From positions 1-64,000 of the forward strand of contig NZ_CP025981.1 in assembly GCF_002900365.1 (NCBI RefSeq): DNA of 64,000 nt. Direction: 5' to 3'. Source of the DNA: Escherichia marmotae (GTDB lineage: Bacteria > Pseudomonadota > Gammaproteobacteria > Enterobacterales > Enterobacteriaceae). Below are positions 46,994 through 56,888 of this stretch, in pieces (position 1 is the stretch's first letter; the number at the start of each line of letters is the position of its first letter). A program made the position numbers and the translations under genes. Under the pieces are notes generated by a model. That model was given only the letters and a program-made list of their open reading frames with translations. It did no database searches and was not told where the DNA came from.

Positions 46994-47671
46994 ATGTCCA
47001 TCATTTTTAATGGACACTATCGTATGAAACACCGGACCTGGATCACTGAAGCTTTACGTCTTCACTTTGAAGAACATTTACCCCGGGTTGTGGCCGGGCG
47101 TCGCCTGGGTGTACCAAAATCAACAGTTTGTAGTATGTTCGTGCGCTTTCGGAGAGCTGGCCTTTCGTGGCCTTTGCCCGCAGGCATGTCGGAGCAGGAA
47201 CTTGATGCCTGCCTTTACGGACAATTTTCCACGGTACCAGTCGTACGTCCTGAAAGCACCGTTATATCCGAAGCCCCCGTGGTAAAAAAACGTCCCCGGC
47301 GGCCCAACTTCCCTTATGAGTTTAAAATCGCCTTAGTGGAGCAGTCACTGCAGCCCGGAGCCTGTGTGGCGCAGATCGCCCGGGAAAACGGAATCAACGA
47401 TAACCTGCTCTTCAACTGGCGCCATCAATACCGGAAAGGTGGCCTGCTGCCTTCCGGAAAAAATATGCCGGCACTGCTTCCCGTGACGTTAACGCCGGAG
47501 CCGGATAATAAAATCCCGGCCCCCGCACAGGAACCAGAGCAGATAAATACACCGTCCGACAGTCTGTGTTGTGAGCTGGTTCTGCCGGCCGGAACTCTCA
47601 GGCTTAAAGGTAAACTGACGCCGGCGTTATTACAGACACTTATCCGCGAAATAAAAGGGAGCAGCCACTGA
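46994..47671 (+). CDS. tnpA: IS66 TnpA (copy C)
   Basis: A 225-residue IS66 accessory protein identical to copy B, with the N-terminal variant that distinguishes both from copy A. Confidence 0.87.
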   Translation: MSIIFNGHYRMKHRTWITEALRLHFEEHLPRVVAGRRLGVPKSTVCSMFVRFRRAGLSWPLPAGMSEQELDACLYGQFSTVPVVRPESTVISEAPVVKKRPRRPNFPYEFKIALVEQSLQPGACVAQIARENGINDNLLFNWRHQYRKGGLLPSGKNMPALLPVTLTPEPDNKIPAPAQEPEQINTPSDSLCCELVLPAGTLRLKGKLTPALLQTLIREIKGSSH

Positions 47672-48018
47672 TGATATCTCTCCCTGCCGGTTCGCGTATC
47701 TGGCTGGTTGCAGGTATCACCGACATGCGGAATGGCTTTAACGGCCTGGCATCAAAAGTTCAGAACGTCCTGAAGGATGACCCGTTCTCCGGACACCTGT
47801 TCATCTTCCGCGGACGCCGGGGTGACCAGATAAAAGTGTTGTGGGCTGACAGTGACGGACTGTGCCTCTTCACCAAACGCCTGGAGCGGGGCCGCTTCGT
47901 CTGGCCAGTCACCCGTGACGGTAAGGTGCACCTTACTCCGGCTCAGTTATCCATGCTTCCTGAAGGTATCAACTGGAAGCACCCGAAACGAACGGAACGC
48001 GCTGGAATCCGCATATAA
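47671..48018 (+). CDS. tnpB: IS66 TnpB (copy C)
   Basis: A 115-residue IS66 Orf2-like protein, intact, coupled to tnpA by a one-base overlap. Confidence 0.9.
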   Translation: MISLPAGSRIWLVAGITDMRNGFNGLASKVQNVLKDDPFSGHLFIFRGRRGDQIKVLWADSDGLCLFTKRLERGRFVWPVTRDGKVHLTPAQLSMLPEGINWKHPKRTERAGIRI

Positions 48019-48037
48019 CCCGTTGTAAAGTGAGGAT

Positions 48038-49609
48038 ATGGACACCTCACTTGCTCATGAGAACGCCCGCCTGCGGGCACTGTTGCAGACGCAACAGGAC
48101 ACCATCCGCCAGATGGCTGAATACAACCGCCTGCTCTCACAGCGGGTGGCGGCTTATGCTTCCGAAATCAACCGGCTGAAGGCGCTGGTTGCGAAACTGC
48201 AACGTATGCAGTTCGGTAAAAGCTCAGAAAAACTTCGTGCAAAAACCGAACGGCAGATACAGGAAGCTCAGGAGCGAATCAGCGCACTTCAGGAAGAAAT
48301 GGCGGAAACGCTGGGTGAGCAATATGACCCGGTACTGCCATCCGCCCTGCGCCAGTCTTCAGCCCGTAAACCGTTACCGGCCTCACTTCCCCGTGAAACC
48401 CGGGTTATCCGGCCGGAAGAGGAATGCTGTCCTGCCTGTGGTGGTGAACTCAGTTCTCTGGGATGTGATGTGTCAGAGCAACTGGAGCTTATCAGCAGCG
48501 CCTTTAAGGTTATCGAAACACAACGTCCGAAACTGGCCTGTTGCCGGTGCGACCATATCGTGCAGGCACCAGTACCGTCAAAACCCATTGCACGCAGTTA
48601 TGCCGGAGCGGGGCTTCTGGCCCATGTTGTCACCGGGAAATATGCAGACCATCTGCCGTTATACCGCCAGTCAGAAATATACCGTCGTCAGGGAGTGGAG
48701 CTGAGCCGTGCCACACTGGGGCGCTGGACCGGTGCCGTTGCTGAACTGCTGGAGCCGCTGTATGACGTCCTGCGCCAGTATGTGCTGATGCCCGGTAAAG
48801 TCCATGCCGATGATATCCCCGTCCCGGTCCAGGAGCCGGGCAGCGGTAAAACCCGGACAGCCCGGCTGTGGGTCTACGTCCGTGATGACCGCAACGCCGG
48901 TTCACAGATGCCCCCGGCGGTCTGGTTCGCGTACAGTCCGGACCGGAAAGGTATCCATCCACAGAATCACCTGGCCGGTTACAGCGGTGTGCTTCAGGCC
49001 GATGCTTACGGTGGTTACCGGGTGTTATACGAATCCGGCAGAATAACGGAAGCCGCGTGTATGGCTCATGCCCGGAGAAAAATCCACGATGTGCATGCAA
49101 GAGCGCCCACCGACATCACCACGGAAGCCCTGCAGCGTATCGGTGAACTGTATGCTATCGAGGCAGAGGTCCGGGGCTGTTCAGCAGAACAGCGTCTGGC
49201 GGCAAGAAAAGCCAGAGCCGCGCCACTGATGCAGTCACTGTATGACTGGATACAGCAACAGATGAAAACACTGTCGCGTCACTCAGATACGGCAAAAGCG
49301 TTCGCATACCTGCTGAAACAGTGGGATGCACTGAACGTGTACTGCAGTAATGGCTGGGTGGAAATCGACAACAACATCGCAGAGAACGCCTTACGGGGAG
49401 TGGCCGTAGGCCGGAAAAACTGGATGTTCGCGGGTTCCGACAGCGGTGGTGAACATGCGGCGGTGTTGTACTCGCTGATCGGCACATGCCGTCTGAACAA
49501 TGTGGAGCCAGAAAAGTGGCTGCGTTACGTCATTGAACATATCCAGGACTGGCCGGCAAACCGGGTACGCGATCTGTTGCCCTGGAAAGTTGATCTGAGC
49601 TCTCAGTAA
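48038..49609 (+). CDS. tnpC: IS66 TnpC transposase (copy C)
   Basis: A 523-residue DDE transposase identical to copy B, with intact coiled coil, zinc-binding and catalytic blocks. Confidence 0.93.
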   Translation: MDTSLAHENARLRALLQTQQDTIRQMAEYNRLLSQRVAAYASEINRLKALVAKLQRMQFGKSSEKLRAKTERQIQEAQERISALQEEMAETLGEQYDPVLPSALRQSSARKPLPASLPRETRVIRPEEECCPACGGELSSLGCDVSEQLELISSAFKVIETQRPKLACCRCDHIVQAPVPSKPIARSYAGAGLLAHVVTGKYADHLPLYRQSEIYRRQGVELSRATLGRWTGAVAELLEPLYDVLRQYVLMPGKVHADDIPVPVQEPGSGKTRTARLWVYVRDDRNAGSQMPPAVWFAYSPDRKGIHPQNHLAGYSGVLQADAYGGYRVLYESGRITEAACMAHARRKIHDVHARAPTDITTEALQRIGELYAIEAEVRGCSAEQRLAARKARAAPLMQSLYDWIQQQMKTLSRHSDTAKAFAYLLKQWDALNVYCSNGWVEIDNNIAENALRGVAVGRKNWMFAGSDSGGEHAAVLYSLIGTCRLNNVEPEKWLRYVIEHIQDWPANRVRDLLPWKVDLSSQ

Positions 49610-49639
49610 ATATCAATACGGTTCTGACGAGCCGCTTAC

Positions 49640-50174
49640 GGACTTCAGCGCCAGCGGCCCGAACCAGAAGTGGGCGGGTGACATCACGTACTTGCGTACC
49701 GATGAGGGCTGGTTGTATCTCGCAGTAGTCATCGACCTGTGGTCACGCGCCGTTATTGGCTGGTCGATGTCACCGCGAATGACAGCACAACTGGCCTGTG
49801 ATGCACTGCAAATGGCGTTGTGGCGGAGAAGACGCCCGGAAAGCGTCATTGTTCATACGGACCGTGGTGGTCAATACTGTTCAGGGGATTATCAGGCGCT
49901 GCTGAAGCGACACAACCTGCGTGGCAGTATGAGTGCGAAAGGCAACTGTTATGACAATGCCTGTGTGGAAAGCTTCTTTCATTCGCTGAAGGTGGAATGT
50001 ATCCACGGGGAACGCTTTAGCAGCCGGGAAATAATGCGGGCAACGGTGTTTAATTATATCGAGTGTGATTACAATCGCTGGCGTCGTCACAGTGCCTGTG
50101 GCGGTCTCAGCCCGGAACAATTTGAAAACCATAATCTCGCTTAGGGCCGTGTCCACATTACGTGGGTAGGATCA
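49640..50174 (+). mobile_element. IS3 3' fragment (orfB end)
   Basis: Starts inside orfB at the codons for DFSASGPNQKWAGDITYLR and runs through the DDE Asp and Glu blocks (VIHTDRGGQYCSGDY, ACVESFFHSLKVE) to the orfB stop at 50144 and the terminal repeat ending GTAGGATCA. It is the other half of the IS3 split from 29882-29947; GGACTTCA is the octamer duplicated by the IS66 insertion. Confidence 0.92.
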
Positions 50175-51119
50175 GCCAGACCTTACTTACAATAAAGGGG
50201 CCGTGCAATTTGGATAACTCATTGCCCTTATCCCAACAATAGAACTCCGTCGAATTTAGAAGGAGTTTTAACGTAGCCCCCTAGGAGTCTGTATAACAAG
50301 TGAGGTCCGGGGGGCATTTATTTTATTCAGCTAATCAGTGTAGGGGGATACTCACCGAACGAGTATATACATTTCCGTTCCTTTGGGGCTTCATCACCCT
50401 GAATGGCTGAGAAATCCACAGAAAAATAGAAAATATCAAATGGTATTTTTTACTCATGAATTGAGCTAAAAAACATCAAAATTTAGATATGTGGAAATCA
50501 TTTACAACCGTTCTCACTACCAGTTTATGAGCTCATATAAACAGCTTCCTCGTAAAACACGTCCTCTAATTCAATGAAACCACAAACAAAAGATTTGTGG
50601 GGATTCCCAGCCTTAATAGGGGAGCGTGAAGCCAGCACCGTCTATTCCCTTCTGTCCAACGAAGCCATCCGCAACTGACACGATGAGAAAGCCCTGTGCG
50701 AAGTCAAGTGGTAATGGTAAGGGGGACGTATTCAGTCCTCATTACCTGATCTCACGCCTATTTCATTAGGAGAAACGCAACTAACTTGCTGAATTAATTA
50801 CAATAAAAACTTTTTGATTTTTCCTCATGACCACTGCTACTGTTCATTGTCCCAGTTGTCAATCTGCTCAGGTTTATCTTCATGGACAGGAACCTGAAGA
50901 GCGTGATCAGTATAATGAGAATCTTCTTGTCTAATGGCTACATACGGCAGCCAGTTTAAGATCATGTTGATTTACAAATATTTGTATAGGGCTGATTCGG
51001 AATAAATACCCGGTCCAAAAAGCTGCAGCCCTGTCACATCGCAGCCGGGAAGGCTATGACTGGGGCTGCCTTTTCCTGATTACTCCGCTAATACGGGTTA
51101 GCTGCTATTAGTCATCATA
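50175..51119. other. Intergenic region with an IS1-like scrap
   Basis: No intact gene. At 50827-50935 a short frame (TATVHCPSCQSAQVYLHGQE) is the start of an IS1-type InsA zinc-finger protein, which soon stops. The remaining sequence near 50180-50700 and 50990-51110 is unassigned. Confidence 0.5.
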
Positions 51120-53167
51120 TCAACGCGCCCTGTTTTCAGCTAACCGCTCCCCTGACACCTCTTCTGTCAGCTGACGGTAAATCTCCGTTTCTATCTCCTC
51201 CATCGCACTCCGGCCTCCCTTTCCGCATCACCATCACCGCTCAGACCCAGCGCCGAAAGCCGCTCTGCCAGCCGATGAGGATATTCCCTCTCCAGCATCT
51301 CATACTTCTTCTCCTCCGCCCGCGCCCAGCGCTCTGCTTCCGTTCGTTTCAGTACTGCATGCCACGGAGACCACCGCGCAAACCACTCCGCAAATTCTCT
51401 CTCCTCACGGCTGAGGACGCGCACAAGCGCGCTACTCAGGTCATCCTCTGTCACTCCGGATACCCCGTAGAACCGCATTTCACGCACCGCGGTGCTGAGC
51501 TCCAGTTTCTCCGCCAGCATCGTCTGGAAAGCAAGGTAGACTTCTATCTCATCCACAAAATGCAGCGTTTTGACTTTCTCCCGGGCTATTTCTTCCAGCA
51601 CTTCCAGACGGTACATTTCACGGCCAAGGCTGAGCAGTCCTGTCAGGTCGCTGTCGAATTCCCCTTCCGAAGCCTGATGAACACGGTACGTTTTCTGCAG
51701 GTTATTCCACGTCAGGGCCACACGGTCTTCACAGCTCCGCGTCGCATCGGCGGCAACGGCAAAACACTGCTGGCGGAGTGCTTCAGACCTGCTGAGTTTT
51801 TCCAGAAATTCACTCACCTGTTGAGCGATTCCCGGGGCATTGCGCGCCGTCACCGTGTCTGCAAGACGGTCGAGGAAGGCGGAGAAGGTGGCTGCGTTCT
51901 CTTCGTCTGTAAATGCCGCCCATCTCTGGGATATCTCAGACCGGAGGGACTCCGGGAACCATGCAGCCACAGCGTCAGGGAGGGAACGGACTGGCGTATG
52001 CTGCTGCCCGTTGCTCATGGAGAAGTGGATCTGGGGGCCGTGGTAGTCCGGGGAGGACATCAGTTGTTGCAGAGATTGCAGGGTACGGCCTGACAGAGGG
52101 TTGCTTTCAAGGTCAAGCAGGCTGATTTCATTGAGATCAGTGATACTTTCCGGAATATGAGTGATCTGATTATGACGAAACCAGAATATTCTCCTCCCTT
52201 GATTATTTTCCACGGAGATGTCTGGCAGTCTTTCCAGCGCATTCCTCTGCGCATTGACCATTGTCAGCGTTGCAGGTAATGCGGGGAGCGTGGTCAGATG
52301 ATTACTGTGTACATTAAGATATTCCAGTGATTCAGGCAATCTGGGGAGTACGGAGATACTGTTATTGTATACATTAAGATTTTCCAGTGATGCCGGTAAT
52401 TCAGGAAGAGTGGAGAATCGGTTATAGCTTATATTAAGATTTTTCAGTGATGCGGGCAGCTCCGGGAGTTCGGATAAGTGATTATCGGAAACATGAATCT
52501 CCTTCAGTGATGATGGTAATTCGGGCAGTATGGACAGGCGATTACTTCCGGCACTGAGTACTTGCAGCAATGAAGGTAATGCCGGAAGCATGGTTATCCG
52601 GTTTCTGCTTACAGCAATATTTTCAAGAGATAAGGGCAGTTCAGGAAGTGTGGACAGACGATTGCCACTCACGTTAAGGACTTTCAGTGATACAGGTAGT
52701 TCAGGGAGCACCGATATCTGATTTCTGTAAGCATGAATCTCTTCAAGAGACGATGGTAGTTCAGGCAGCGTGGACAGGCAATTGCCACTCACGTCAAGAA
52801 CCTTCAATGACGCTGGCAATTCAGGTAGGGTAGCCAGTAGATTAAACGGAGCCTCTATTTTTTCAAGGGAGCAGGGTAACCGGGGAAGTGAAGTTAAGTC
52901 ATTGTTGTCAATTTTAAGTGACATGACATGCTCAGGCAATGACGGAAGAGATGTCAGATTTAATTCCGATAAATCCAGATGGCTTTCATTATTCTCCAGG
53001 CACAGTTTTAACCGGCTAAAGGCTAACGCCTTGTTTTCACCGGGGGCGCAGTTTTCAGCCCATTCCATCCACTCAGAGAGATATTGCTCCCTGACAGGTT
53101 GAGAGTCTGCAGGCTGGGGGAAAGAAAGGTTTCCTGTTGATGAATGAGAGGAAGAGACAGATGGCAT
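51120..53167 (-). pseudogene. ipaH: IpaH-family E3 ligase gene with 3' frameshift
   Basis: The frame from ATG 53167 gives 658 residues. It has a Ser-rich N-terminus, the pre-LRR helix (LSEWMEWAENCAPGENKALA), about 14 LRRs (residues 70-350) and a NEL domain with Cys479 in SCEDRVALTWNNLQ. Near 51200 the frame shifts: it ends AEREAGVRWRR instead of continuing as MEEIETEIYRQLTEE in the next frame to a stop at 51120. About 30 C-terminal residues are thus lost or altered, a helix conserved in NEL proteins. All catalytic blocks precede the change, so some activity is possible. The N-terminus and first LRRs are close to the 759-residue IpaH at 10197, suggesting that the two long genes share an ancestor with different repeat numbers. 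No good MxiE box is seen. Confidence 0.85.
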
Positions 53168-53343
53168 GGTAACCTCCTACGTAAGCTTATGTTAAAATGA
53201 TACTTTGTTAATGTACTGATGGAGTTCTGCCTTGGATGTTTCTATATAAATGCGGGACGCTCTTTTTATTGAGAACGAGTGGCGCTTTCACTGATTTTTG
53301 CCAGCCACTGCATTGATCCTACCCACGTAATGTGGACACGGCC

Positions 53344-54198
53344 CTAAGCGAGATTATGGTTTTCAAATTGTTCCGGGCTGAGACCGCCACAGGCACTGTG
53401 ACGACGCCAGCGATTGTAATCACACTCGATATAATTAAACACCGTTGCCCGCATTATTTCCCGGCTGCTAAAGCGTTCCCCGTGGATACATTCCACCTTC
53501 AGCGAATGAAAGAAGCTTTCCACACAGGCATTGTCATAACAGTTGCCTTTCGCACTCATACTGCCACGCAGGTTGTGTCGCTTCAGCAGCGCCTGATAAT
53601 CCCCTGAACAGTATTGACCACCACGGTCCGTATGAACAATGACGCTTTCCGGGCGTCTTCTCCGCCACAACGCCATTTGCAGTGCATCACAGGCCAGTTG
53701 TGCTGTCATTCGCGGTGACATCGACCAGCCAATAACGGCGCGTGACCACAGGTCGATGACTACTGCGAGATACAACCAGCCCTCATCGGTACGCAAGTAC
53801 GTGATGTCACCCGCCCACTTCTGGTTCGGGCCGCTGGCGCTGAAGTCCTGCTCCAGCAGATTCTCCAATACGGGCAGGCCATGTGCACGGTAGCTGACCG
53901 GGCTGAACTTCCGGCCGGCTTTCGCCCGCAGCCCCTGACGACGCAGGCTGGCGGCAATGGTTTTAATATTGAACTCCGGCAGTTCGTCAGCAAGGCGGGG
54001 AGCACCGTATCGCTGCTTTGCCTCAAAGAATGCCTTATGAACAGCGGTATCGCAGGTGAGCCGAAACTGTTGGCGCAGGCTCATCTGGTGACGACGCCTG
54101 AGCCAGACATACCAGCCGCTGCGGGCAACCCGAAGTACACGACACATCGCTTTGATGCTGAACTCTGCCCGATGATTTTCGATGAAGACATACTTCAT
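53344..54198 (-). CDS. insF: IS3 OrfB transposase
   Basis: A 284-residue IS3-type catalytic subunit. It has the HTH_21 region (YGAPRLADELPEFNIKTIAAS) and the DDE core: WAGDITYLRTDEGWLYLAVV, VHTDRGGQYCS, NACVESFFHSLK. It is close to IS3 InsF but about four residues shorter in the HTH region. Intact. Confidence 0.93.
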   Translation of the reverse strand: MKYVFIENHRAEFSIKAMCRVLRVARSGWYVWLRRRHQMSLRQQFRLTCDTAVHKAFFEAKQRYGAPRLADELPEFNIKTIAASLRRQGLRAKAGRKFSPVSYRAHGLPVLENLLEQDFSASGPNQKWAGDITYLRTDEGWLYLAVVIDLWSRAVIGWSMSPRMTAQLACDALQMALWRRRRPESVIVHTDRGGQYCSGDYQALLKRHNLRGSMSAKGNCYDNACVESFFHSLKVECIHGERFSSREIMRATVFNYIECDYNRWRRHSACGGLSPEQFENHNLA

Positions 54199-54494
54199 TT
54201 CAGGCGCTTCGCGAAGTATGTCGCGGCCTTTTGGAGGATGGCCAGTTCCTCAGCCTGCTCCGCCAGTTGTCGTTTAAGGCGGACATTTTCAGCGGCCAGT
54301 TCGCTTTCGCGCTCTGACGAACTCATTTGTTGCTGCTGTTTACTGCGCCAGGCATAAAGCTGAGATTCATACAGGCTGAGTTCACGGGCTGCGGCGGCCA
54401 CACCGATGCGTTCAGCGAGTTTCAGGGCTTCGTTACGAAATTCAGGCGTATGTTGTTTACGGGGCTTCTTGCTGATTGATACTGGTTTTGTCAT
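54195..54494 (-). CDS. insE: IS3 OrfA
   Basis: A 99-residue IS3 OrfA with a helix-turn-helix (FRNEALKLAERIGVAAAARE) and a leucine-zipper C-terminus (AAENVRLKRQLAEQAEELAI). It overlaps orfB; a -1 frameshift makes the fused transposase. Intact. Confidence 0.93.
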   Translation of the reverse strand: MTKPVSISKKPRKQHTPEFRNEALKLAERIGVAAAARELSLYESQLYAWRSKQQQQMSSSERESELAAENVRLKRQLAEQAEELAILQKAATYFAKRLK

Positions 54495-54557
54495 GAGTCA
54501 CCTCTGGTTGAGAGTTTACTCACTTAGTCCTGTGTCCACTATTGGTGGGTAAGATCA

Positions 54558-54850
54558 GTGCACATTATCACCGGGCTCAACGGGTAACAGACTGGACTAA
54601 AGTCGTTAATATCAAACACCATTTCTTACCGCCGTACAGTCCAAACCTGAATCCGATAGAGCGAATGTGGAAACTAATGAATGAGCATGCCCGTAATAAT
54701 CGCTATTTCAGCAGTATGCGGGAGTTCCGGAATGCAATATCGACCTTTTTTGAACAAACGTTGCCGGATATAGCGACGCAGGTTGCATCCTGAATTAATG
54801 ATAATTTCCAGATACTGAAGCAAGTGTCTTGAAGTTCATTGTGTATACGA
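54558..54850 (+). mobile_element. IS630-family transposase 3' fragment
   Basis: The C-terminal 80 codons of a Tc1/mariner-like (DDE_3) transposase: the catalytic Glu block PPYSPNLNPIERMWK and the ending FEQTLPDIATQV. The terminal sequence GTGTCTTGAAGTTCATTG follows. It is cut by the IS3 at 54557. Further relics of the same end lie near 15240 and 31690. Confidence 0.85.
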
Positions 54851-55063
54851 TACTTATAGAATAATGACAACAGCAAGAATTTGTGTTAGGCACAAAACAA
54901 TGCTGGCATATATTTATGCATAATTTTCTATTTTTTTGTCGTTAGTTCACTTTTTGTTAAAATCAGGAGATGGTGGTTGTGTAAATTTATCACATAAAGA
55001 ACTTTATCTAAGTGCGCCATTGATCGTGTAAATTTCACACTATTAGAGTAGGAGGATGATTGG

Positions 55064-55894
55064 GTGCAAGAATTATTGAATAATGCTGGTGTTGAACATA
55101 TGGGAAATAATGGCACTCCTATTAGTATAAAGAATGTTGTATTTAACAATTATGTTATTATATATTCATTGGGTAGTGATATCTATTTCTATGACAGAAA
55201 CAATAAATTAGTGTTTTTTTTGCCGTGCTGCAATATTGTTATGATCGAAAAAAGAACATGCGTTAACATAAAGTTAGTCAGAAGAAAACCTCATGGTGAT
55301 TTATATCAATCTTTTTTGATTGGCGAAAAAAAAATAAAAGAACTATTGGCTATAATAAATCCTGATAAAAATTTTGAAAAAAATGAGTTATTAAAGCCAA
55401 GAAAGGAGAATAATAATTTTTTTCGTATTAAAGAAAAACACACTGACATACAGTTATTTGAATTATTAAAAAAATCAAGTGATGAAGGAGATGTTTATAT
55501 ATTGGCTTATTTTTTTTGTTTGTGTGGGAACAGACGGGAAATCACAGCATCATTATTAAAAAACTCCTTTAAAACTTTTTCAGAACAAATTAAAGATATA
55601 ATCAATGGAGATATATCAAAAAAATGGAGGCTTTCAGATGTTGCAGAAAAGTTAAACTTATCTGATATTGCAGTAAGGAAAAAATTAGAAGCAGAATCAT
55701 TATCTTTCAACAAGATAATGCAAAATGTAAAAATGAGCGCTGCTATATATTATTTGCTTTTTGAACAGCATCATGTTAATAAAATAGCAGACATGCTAGG
55801 AATAGCCAGCGCTTCATATTTTATAAGGCTATTTAAAGAGCATTATGGCATTACTCCAAAACAATTACTTATTGGATTGAGGGATAATGTCTGA
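55064..55894 (+). CDS. AraC-family regulator related to VirF
   Basis: A 276-residue regulator. The N-terminal dimerisation/sensing part (residues 15-165) contains VVFNNYVIIYSLGSDIY. The C-terminal AraC DNA-binding domain (170-270) has WRLSDVAEKLNLSDIAVRKK and ASASYFIRLFKEHYGITPKQ. These blocks closely follow VirF (which reads RWRLSDISNNLNLSEIAVRKR and ITPKKF), the master activator of the pINV virulence regulon, but the protein is not VirF itself. The GTG start at 55064 is chosen because AGGAGG lies eight bases before it; an internal ATG (codon 13) lacks one. AT-rich DNA, single gene between IS remnants. It may act on VirF-type promoters (inference). Confidence 0.85.
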   Translation: MQELLNNAGVEHMGNNGTPISIKNVVFNNYVIIYSLGSDIYFYDRNNKLVFFLPCCNIVMIEKRTCVNIKLVRRKPHGDLYQSFLIGEKKIKELLAIINPDKNFEKNELLKPRKENNNFFRIKEKHTDIQLFELLKKSSDEGDVYILAYFFCLCGNRREITASLLKNSFKTFSEQIKDIINGDISKKWRLSDVAEKLNLSDIAVRKKLEAESLSFNKIMQNVKMSAAIYYLLFEQHHVNKIADMLGIASASYFIRLFKEHYGITPKQLLIGLRDNV

Positions 55895-56039
55895 ATGTTG
55901 CAGGAAAACCCGGTCGAATGATTATTTTTATCGGGATTTATCTGGCATAACTGTCCCAGTCATCGGTGGAAACAGCATTCCAGTATAAAAAGGTGTGAGA
56001 ATGGGCAGGTGACTCACAACAGATTTCATCGGAACGAGT
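55895..56039. other. Short spacer after the VirF-like gene
   Basis: No gene, and no clear terminator hairpin recognised. The next sequence is an IS630 deletion derivative. Confidence 0.35.
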
Positions 56040-56535
56040 TTTTGAAGTATAAGCTAAATAGCTGCGCAAAATAGTAGATCACTTAAAGGGAACTCAGTCC
56101 GGATTGTGCGATCTGATCAATCGCCAAACATCACAAATCACCAACCGGACTGAGCGATGCTAATCATAGCACCAATCCCCCGTGACGAACGACGTCTGAT
56201 ACAGAAAGCTATCCATAAAACTCATGACAAAAATCACGCCCGCAGGCTGACTGCCATGCTGATGCTGCACCGTGGGGACAGTGTCAGTTCCGTCACCAGA
56301 ACGCTCTGCTGTGCCCGTTCATCTGTGGGACTGGTTTACATTGTATGGCACTGAAGGACTGGTTTCTCTGCCTCTCGGTCGCGGACGTAAATGGCCGTTT
56401 GAACAGATTTGTGCGCTGCTATAGTGCCGTTCAATGTGGCAGTTGTTGAAAAAGGTGCGGCAGTTTATGAAAACCGTCAGTCCGTTCCCTGGAGGAAAAC
56501 ATGGTCTGGCAAAAGTGTAGCGGTATTAAGCGCAG
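56040..56535 (+). mobile_element. IS630 deletion derivative
   Basis: Both IS630 outer ends are present (TAAATAGCTGCGCAAAATAG at the left near 56050, GCGCAGCTATTTAG at the right near 56530). Between them lie only the transposase N-terminus (56157-56354, IPRDERRLIQKAIHKTH) and the C-terminus (MWQLLKKVRQFMKTVSPFPG in another frame). The middle has been deleted. It is a non-autonomous element. Confidence 0.8.
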
Positions 56536-56547
56536 CTATTTAGGTGC

Positions 56548-56850
56548 ATCGTACACATTATACGCAACAGTCTGCGGTTCGTTGCGGGGAAAGAGTATAA
56601 ATCGGTAATCCGTGGCCTTAAACAGGTTAACCATGTAGCCACGGAAGAAGGCGCGTTGCAGGCGCAGGAAGCGTTCGGGAAGGAGCGGGAGGTGCGGTAC
56701 CCGCTGATAAGTCGCAGCTGGCGGGCAAACTAGCTGAATCTTGCCACACTTCTTCGTGTACGTTGCGATAAAGAAACGGAAAGTGTTTTTCGACAGATGA
56801 GCCGCTTTATTATCGAGTCTGGTGACCGCCCTGACGGTCACTTCTGAGAA
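56548..56850 (+). mobile_element. IS256-type transposase 3' relic with internal deletion
   Basis: The plus strand encodes a shortened IS256 C-terminus (LRFVAGKEYKSVIRGLKQVN, then LISRSWRAN, then QMSRFIIESGDRPDGHF) with stops and a deletion of the TNAIESLNS block. It ends in the usual GACCGCCCTGACGGTCACTT sequence. Confidence 0.75.
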
Positions 56851-56888
56851 AAGTCGTTTACAAAAATTGGGTTACAGACTCTAATAAA

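Larger units (their letters stand above)
46941..49639 (+). mobile_element. IS66-family element, copy C (recombinant)
   Basis: A full 2699-base element identical in coding content to copy B but in opposite orientation. Its tnpC-side end is followed by GGACTTCAGCGCC, continuing an IS3 orfB whose preceding part sits beside copy B at 29882. Its left flank (GAACGATA) does not match. Copies B and C thus bound an inversion. Confidence 0.92.
53314..54557 (-). mobile_element. IS3 (IS3 subgroup), complete
   Basis: 1244 bases with ends TGATCTTACCCACCAATAGT (at 54557) and TGATCCTACCCACGTAATGT (at 53314). orfA and orfB are complete and overlap by four bases (ATGA), as needed for -1 frameshifting to OrfAB. 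Flanking triplets do not match. The same element type begins again at 63954. Confidence 0.92.

Noticed and set aside
53187..53203. MxiE-box-like sequence before the ipaH ending at 53167
   Set aside because: Four or more mismatches, and the matching -10 position would fall inside the coding region.
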